Shown piece by piece: positions 7,197-10,592 of a stretch of 10,592 nt of DNA. The position numbers and the translations under genes are program-made. This stretch comes from Gammaproteobacteria bacterium (GTDB lineage: Bacteria; Pseudomonadota; Gammaproteobacteria; Steroidobacterales; SZUA-146). Location: positions 1 through 10,592 of the forward strand of contig QIGP01000124.1 in assembly GCA_003228965.1 (NCBI GenBank), given 5' to 3'. A model generated the notes under the pieces. The model saw only the letters and a list, made by a program, of their open reading frames with translations. It ran no database searches and was not told where the DNA came from. Position 1 is the stretch's first letter. Each line of letters opens with the position of its first letter.

Positions 7197-8798
7197 CTAA
7201 TTGCCAATAGCTGATCGATAGCTTCGATATTCTTCCCAGAGCCGTGCTTTCAACTCAGGATTGGTTTCGGCCAGGGCCGCTTCGCGCAGTTGTCGCGCCA
7301 CGACGTCGTCGCCCTGAGGGTCGGGTAAGTCATCTGGAACCTGAGATACGTTGCCCCGACCGCTGGAACCCACCGACTGACCGCTAGCCGAATCTGAATT
7401 ACCGTTGCCGCTGCTACTGGAAGTTCCGCTGCCCTGTCGCACCGGCCCACCGGATCCTTGATAGCCTGGACCACCGTTACCAGCTTCGACCACCTGGCCG
7501 TCGCCGCGGCGGTTAGAGCGTCGGTTATTGGAAATTGTGTCGTCAAAATCACCGAGTGCGCGATTAAGCTCACCTTCAAGATCGGCGACGGTACGCCGTT
7601 GACTGCCTTTACCGGTACGGCGACTGCCGGTGTGGCCACGTCTGGCTATGGCTTCACGCGCTGTATCGTATACAGGCAAGCTGAAGTCGGGCAGCCCGCC
7701 CAAATCAATAACGGTGGCGAGCAACTCAACAGACTTCTCGAGAAACTCAACCATCGTTTCCATGTCTTCAAAGACAAGTTCGCTTCCCGCCGTAGATTGA
7801 CTGACGTCGGCGGGCAAATAGCCAAGGTCAACCGCCGCCTTGATTAGTGCAGCGCGTGCACGCACGAGATCTTCAGCGGCTTTGGTCAGCGCTTCACGAG
7901 CTGTCTGGTCACCGCCTGACGCGGAGCCTTTAGGTGTCGGGTTTCCTTTGTTCAGATCGGAACTGGCCTGCTCAAGTCGCTCGGCACTGTCGGCCAGGTC
8001 GTCGGCGCTTTGCTGCTCACGTTCGCGCTGCTCGGCACTCTCTCGACGCTCACTGCGACTTTGCTTACTGCTCGATTCTGCTTCTTCCGTAGCCTGGGAC
8101 TCCGCTTCCAGCGCTTTTTGAGCTTCAATGACAGATTGCGCCGCCTGAGCCACAGCGGCTGCCGCTGAAGTTGCCGCGGCCGCTCCACCTGAAGGCACCG
8201 CAAACGGATCGTAATTGGGGTCACCTTCGAAGCTTGGTGCAGATTCTTCGTCAGAGGCTTCAGCCGTTTCCGAGCTGTCCTGATGGTCACCGACGTCTTC
8301 GCCTTGCTGGTTAGCAGCGGATTTAGCCGCGATCTTTTCGCGCGCTTTGGCCAGAGCTTCGGAGGCCCTCGTGACCGCGTCGGCCGCTCGCGCGACTGAG
8401 GCGCCCACTTCAGCTAAATCGCTGTCGCTGTTGGTTTGATCGGAATCTGAGGACGTATCACCCTCGCTCTGTTTGCCGTCCTGGCCTTTGTTACTGGCCT
8501 GTTTGCCGTTTGGTGACGACTGCTGACCGGAAGTTTGGCCCGGACTCGTACTCGGCGTCGATGGCAGTCTGGATGGACTCGAACCAGGTGGTGACGGCAA
8601 CGTCGATGGCGACGTGGATGGAATCGAACTCGGGAATGAAGGAGGAAAAGAAGGTGTCGAACGAGAAGAGGGTGGCGACGCGCTCGGAACCGAGGGTTTG
8701 CTCGAAGGTTTGGAGGTGGCAGATTTGCATCCCGCACCTGAAATTGTAAAAGCCGCGACGACAGCGACCAGCGCGCTGCGGGTAAAAATCCGGTGCAT
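7197..8798 (-). CDS. Lipoprotein with Ser/Pro-rich linker, Ala-rich helices and conserved C-terminal motif
   Basis: From the ATG at 8798 this is 533 aa. The start is chosen because AGGAG (8809-8805) lies six bases upstream and the signal peptide begins there; an in-frame TTG at 8840 would add 14 unlikely residues. The signal peptide MHRIFTRSALVAVVAAFTIS runs to GAGC, predicting a lipidated Cys24, with Gly instead of Leu/Ile/Val at lipobox position -3. A Ser/Pro/Thr-rich linker follows (about 27-86), then an Asp/Ser/Gln-rich stretch, and Ala- and Glu-rich probably coiled-coil helices (about 128-160 and 205-280). Next come a helical block near 300-370 (AREALTKAAEDLVRARAAL), a Gly/Ser-rich linker (about 440-485) and the C-terminal block DDVVARQLREAALAETNPEL...LWEEYRSYR, which looks conserved. 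I cannot name the family. It resembles a periplasm-spanning, surface- or peptidoglycan-directed lipoprotein, and is the first gene of the minus-strand run. Confidence 0.85.
   Translation of the reverse strand: MHRIFTRSALVAVVAAFTISGAGCKSATSKPSSKPSVPSASPPSSRSTPSFPPSFPSSIPSTSPSTLPSPPGSSPSRLPSTPSTSPGQTSGQQSSPNGKQASNKGQDGKQSEGDTSSDSDQTNSDSDLAEVGASVARAADAVTRASEALAKAREKIAAKSAANQQGEDVGDHQDSSETAEASDEESAPSFEGDPNYDPFAVPSGGAAAATSAAAAVAQAAQSVIEAQKALEAESQATEEAESSSKQSRSERRESAEQREREQQSADDLADSAERLEQASSDLNKGNPTPKGSASGGDQTAREALTKAAEDLVRARAALIKAAVDLGYLPADVSQSTAGSELVFEDMETMVEFLEKSVELLATVIDLGGLPDFSLPVYDTAREAIARRGHTGSRRTGKGSQRRTVADLEGELNRALGDFDDTISNNRRSNRRGDGQVVEAGNGGPGYQGSGGPVRQGSGTSSSSGNGNSDSASGQSVGSSGRGNVSQVPDDLPDPQGDDVVARQLREAALAETNPELKARLWEEYRSYRSAIGN
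8541..8720 (-). repeat. Low-complexity Ser/Pro/Thr codon repeat inside the lipoprotein gene
   Basis: Imperfect short repeats encode a run of SPST, SPS and FPS-like units (about residues 27-86 of the lipoprotein). The unit is degenerate, with varied codons, which suggests a selected disordered linker rather than a recent DNA slippage expansion. Confidence 0.55.
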
Positions 8799-8804
8799 GG
8801 GAAA

Positions 8805-8809
8805 CTCCT
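8805..8809 (-). promoter_or_regulatory. Ribosome binding site fixing the start of the Ser/Pro-rich lipoprotein
   Basis: AGGAG on the minus strand with a six-base spacer to the ATG at 8798. It decides against the longer frame starting at TTG 8840. Confidence 0.8.
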
Positions 8810-8962
8810 GCGAAATGTCCTGTAACTGTAGACGACTCAAAACGGTTTTGGTTTCCCGAAATAGTCACTTTTTCGTCATATCTTTATAAAGTATAGAACT
8901 GAAGCGCCCAATTCCCCACCTCTTTGGCCGGTCTTCGTGATTTGTGGCATGAAATTGTCGCC

Positions 8963-8968
8963 ATTATA
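8963..8968 (-). promoter_or_regulatory. Candidate -10 element of the minus-strand operon
   Basis: A perfect TATAAT on the minus strand. No good -35 hexamer stands at 16-18 bases upstream (the sequence there is AACTTC or similar), so the promoter may need an activator or may not be real. Initiation near 8956 would leave a leader of roughly 160 bases. A second, weaker -10-like TATACT is at 8895-8890. Confidence 0.3.
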
Positions 8969-9003
8969 TGCGAAGCTCTTCGTAAGAAGTTTACCCTAGA
9001 CGG

Positions 9004-9030
9004 ATGACAATTAAACGAAAAAAATGTCAT
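9004..9030. other. Spaced inverted repeat, possible operator
   Basis: ATGACA (9004-9009) and TGTCAT (9025-9030) form a perfect six-base inverted repeat separated by 15 bases including an A-tract. The position in a divergent promoter region fits a dimeric regulator site, but a repeat this short can also arise by chance. Confidence 0.3.
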
Positions 9031-9110
9031 GGTTTAGCCTTGCACAGAGTATTTCCGAGAGTGGCCGCTATCGTGACGCTCGTGAATGAAGCTTTGGAGT
9101 ATCGATCGAC

Positions 9111-9764
9111 ATGTTAAGACACTGGGTTCAGGTGCTTGTTGTTGCTGCGGCAACTGTATTAATAGCTGGCTGTGGAAATACCACCACGCGTATGGACGTG
9201 AACAGCGAAATTCCAACTCCCGTCATCAACAAACTGCCGCTGCGAGCCGGCGTTGTTTTTGACGAAAACCTCACCAACTACAGCACAACAGAGCTGCAGC
9301 AAAACGGTAACAAATGGGAAATTGGCCTCGGCAATACTAACCGTAAGGTGCTTAATGACATTTTCACCAGTTTGTTTGAAACCGTGGTGGAGTTACCAGA
9401 CGTAAAAGCCACCGCCTCAGCCTCGCCGCCCGTTGAATTCACCCTGGTACCACGCATCGACGACTATTCCATGCTCAGTGCAGGAGATGCGGGTAGCAAA
9501 TTTTACGCGGTTTCAATGCGCCACTTTATCGACATATACAACAGCGCAGGCGTGCGCACAGGAACAATGGAAATTAACAGCTACGGTCGTCACAGAAAAT
9601 CCGGGCCTATGACCAAAGGCGCGTCGGAAATAGACGCAGCCACCGACGACGCTTTTCGTGACCTTGCCGTAACCCTGGTGGTTGAACTACCCAATCGACT
9701 CAATCAGGCTGGACTGACCGGCGAATCAGAACCGACAGACTCAGACAGCGAGAAAACGCCATGA
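9111..9764 (+). CDS. Small lipoprotein of unknown function, first of a pair
   Basis: This 217-aa product has a signal peptide ending VLIAGC, a canonical lipobox, with acylation expected at Cys21. The start ATG has GGAG eleven bases upstream. The mature part begins with an extended segment, then LPLRAGVVFDENLTNYST (about 42-59) and GNTNRKVLNDIFTSLFETVV (about 74-93). This beta-strand, then amphipathic-helix pattern recalls small outer-membrane lipoproteins that sit at secretion or transport complexes. It continues with VEFTLVPRIDDYSM (about 108-121) and strand-rich RHFIDIYNSAGVRTGTMEI (about 137-155), and ends in an acidic disordered tail. The function is not recognised. Its stop overlaps the ATG of the next gene, so the two are almost certainly co-translated. 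It is divergent from the kinase/PEGA run and may share its control region. Confidence 0.88.
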   Translation: MLRHWVQVLVVAAATVLIAGCGNTTTRMDVNSEIPTPVINKLPLRAGVVFDENLTNYSTTELQQNGNKWEIGLGNTNRKVLNDIFTSLFETVVELPDVKATASASPPVEFTLVPRIDDYSMLSAGDAGSKFYAVSMRHFIDIYNSAGVRTGTMEINSYGRHRKSGPMTKGASEIDAATDDAFRDLAVTLVVELPNRLNQAGLTGESEPTDSDSEKTP

Positions 9765-10423
9765 AGTCAGAATTGACCCAATCGTTTTTCAAAGGCGCCA
9801 CCTTAATAGTTGCGTGCACGCTCATTCAGTCATGCGTTACTTCCCGCATTGATATGTCTTTCGATAGTCAAATAGAAACGTCGCCAGAATCTGGCGTCGT
9901 TTTGCTAACCCGACGCGACAATGTAAAAACTGAAACAGAAGCACCTTTTGTGGAATGCGTCAAAAAACGACTCACTAGCGGAACCAACAAAATCACTTTA
10001 AAAGAAGAACAAGTATTTCTTGACAGCCTGTTCCCCTGGTTCGAACCTCGCGTGGCCCCGTTAACAGTGGAAGCGCTACCAGACCTTCTCGGCAAACCTG
10101 GCGTTTCCGAGAAAGTATCCAGTGCCGGCGTACGCTACGTGATGTGGCTTGGCGGATCGGTCGAAACCAAAGACGGCGGCGGCTCCATCACTTGTGACGC
10201 AAGCGTCGGTTGTTTCGGTTTTACCTGGTGGGAAAACGGTGCGACATACGAAGCGTCAATTTGGGATCTTGAAAACCTGGAGAGCACCGGAGTCATTAGC
10301 GCCGACGTTACCGGGCGCTCTTACGTTCCAGCCATCATAATACCAATTCCTTTAATCGCACGAACCAAAACCGCAGCTTGCAGTGAAATGGCAGAGCAAA
10401 TTAAAGGTCAGTTTGTAGGGTAG
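9761..10423 (+). CDS. Small lipoprotein of unknown function, second of a pair
   Basis: This 220-aa product starts at an ATG overlapping the previous TGA (ATGA). The signal peptide ends TLIQSC, a near-consensus lipobox with acylation expected at Cys25. The mature protein carries FLDSLFPWFEPRVAPLTVEA (about 86-105), GVRYVMWLGGSVET (about 123-136), a Gly-rich turn with Cys145 and Cys151 around GCFGFTWWENG (150-160), YEASIWDLEN (about 163-172) and SYVPAIIIPIPLIARTKTAAC (about 187-207). The pattern of Trp, Gly and paired Cys suggests a compact beta-rich periplasmic fold that could hold a disulfide. I cannot place it in a named family. Pairing with the lipoprotein upstream implies they act together. 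The last 23 bases overlap, tail to tail, the end of the minus-strand gene that follows. Confidence 0.88.
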   Translation: MKSELTQSFFKGATLIVACTLIQSCVTSRIDMSFDSQIETSPESGVVLLTRRDNVKTETEAPFVECVKKRLTSGTNKITLKEEQVFLDSLFPWFEPRVAPLTVEALPDLLGKPGVSEKVSSAGVRYVMWLGGSVETKDGGGSITCDASVGCFGFTWWENGATYEASIWDLENLESTGVISADVTGRSYVPAIIIPIPLIARTKTAACSEMAEQIKGQFVG

Positions 10424-10592
10424 ATTCAGAAGCATTTGGCGCTTGATCTTTGGCCACATCACTATCAACCGGGGTGCTTTGCTCCGCAGTTTCTTCTGAT
10501 GATGTTTCACTTATTGAATCGGCAATTCCAGGCACTTTGGATTTGGCAGCTTTGGACTTCCTTGAGAAATCGTAGCGAATTACTTTTCTCAC
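10401..10592 (-). CDS. C-terminal tail of an unknown protein (partial)
   Basis: An open frame enters from the right edge and ends at TAA (10403-10401), giving 63 residues. The first visible codon is GTG, which may be an internal Val rather than the start. After a basic segment (RKVIRYDFSRKSKAAKSK) it becomes acidic, Ser/Thr/Glu-rich and probably disordered, like the cytoplasmic tail of a longer protein. No domain can be named. No competing plus-strand gene is seen after 10423, and the overlap of its end with the lipoprotein end is unusual but tolerable. It could be spurious if no upstream portion exists. Confidence 0.45.
   Translation of the reverse strand: MRKVIRYDFSRKSKAAKSKVPGIADSISETSSEETAEQSTPVDSDVAKDQAPNASESTLQTDL

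Larger units (their letters stand above)
8799..9110. promoter_or_regulatory. Divergent intergenic region
   Basis: This 312-base, AT-richer stretch has no convincing gene and lies between two divergently transcribed lipoprotein units, so it should hold promoters for both. I see the AGGAG site of the minus-strand gene, a short inverted repeat CAAAA-CGG-TTTTG at 8838-8850, a TATAAT on the minus strand at 8968-8963, a 5-base inverted repeat CGAAG-CT-CTTCG at 8971-8982, a spaced ATGACA/TGTCAT repeat at 9004-9030 and a GGAG at 9096-9099 ahead of the plus-strand start. On the plus strand, TAGTCA (8862-8867) with 17 bases to TATAAA (8885-8890) is a weak promoter match. Confidence 0.6.

Noticed and set aside
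7458..7847. 129-codon frames on both strands within the lipoprotein gene
   Set aside because: Products of biased Gly/Ser/Arg codons in the real gene; low-complexity translations without supporting start signals.
8799..8840. Longer version of the Ser/Pro-rich lipoprotein from TTG 8840
   Set aside because: It would place 14 polar residues before the signal peptide, and the AGGAG site with ideal spacing serves the ATG at 8798.
1..10592. Mobile element, CRISPR array or RNA gene
   Set aside because: No transposase or integrase, no terminal or direct repeats with regular spacing, and no tRNA- or rRNA-like sequence were found on reading both strands.

Overview
The window looks like a chromosomal stretch from a Gram-negative, probably marine-type gammaproteobacterium. 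The grounds are roughly balanced base composition, several lipobox signal peptides, Shine-Dalgarno sites and a MotA/TolQ-type inner-membrane channel. Placement below class cannot be made from sequence reading alone. No rRNA, tRNA, CRISPR array, transposase or insertion sequence was seen.

Minus strand, about 1-8798: a tightly packed run of seven genes, read right to left. In transcription order they are: a Ser/Pro- and Ala-rich lipoprotein (7197-8798); a 416-aa lipoprotein of unknown function (5844-7094); a membrane-anchored Ser/Thr protein kinase with TPR-like repeats and a C-terminal PEGA-like domain (3467-5818); a membrane-anchored PEGA-repeat protein ending in a formylglycine-generating-enzyme-like (SUMF1/FGE) domain (1415-3466); a small acidic exported protein (1178-1408); a MotA/TolQ/ExbB-family proton-channel protein (300-1097); and the N-terminus of a protein resembling a diverged Hsp70/actin-like ATPase (1-297, cut by the window edge). 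Three junctions have gaps of 0-2 bases, so this is very probably an operon. A plausible internal promoter precedes the channel gene.

A 312-base intergenic stretch (8799-9110) separates this run from a divergent plus-strand pair of small lipoprotein genes (9111-9764 and 9761-10423). The pair overlaps by four bases (ATGA). The second gene runs tail to tail, with a 23-base overlap, into the end of another minus-strand gene at the right edge (10401-10592).

Taken together the genes suggest an envelope-spanning assembly. A cytoplasmic kinase domain faces periplasmic TPR/PEGA segments, a partner protein carries PEGA repeats plus a non-catalytic FGE-like fold, an energised channel sits in the inner membrane, an ATPase-like protein is in the cytoplasm, and up to four lipoproteins are in the periplasm or outer membrane. 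This function is inferred from gene content and order; no single gene here could be matched to a named, characterised system.
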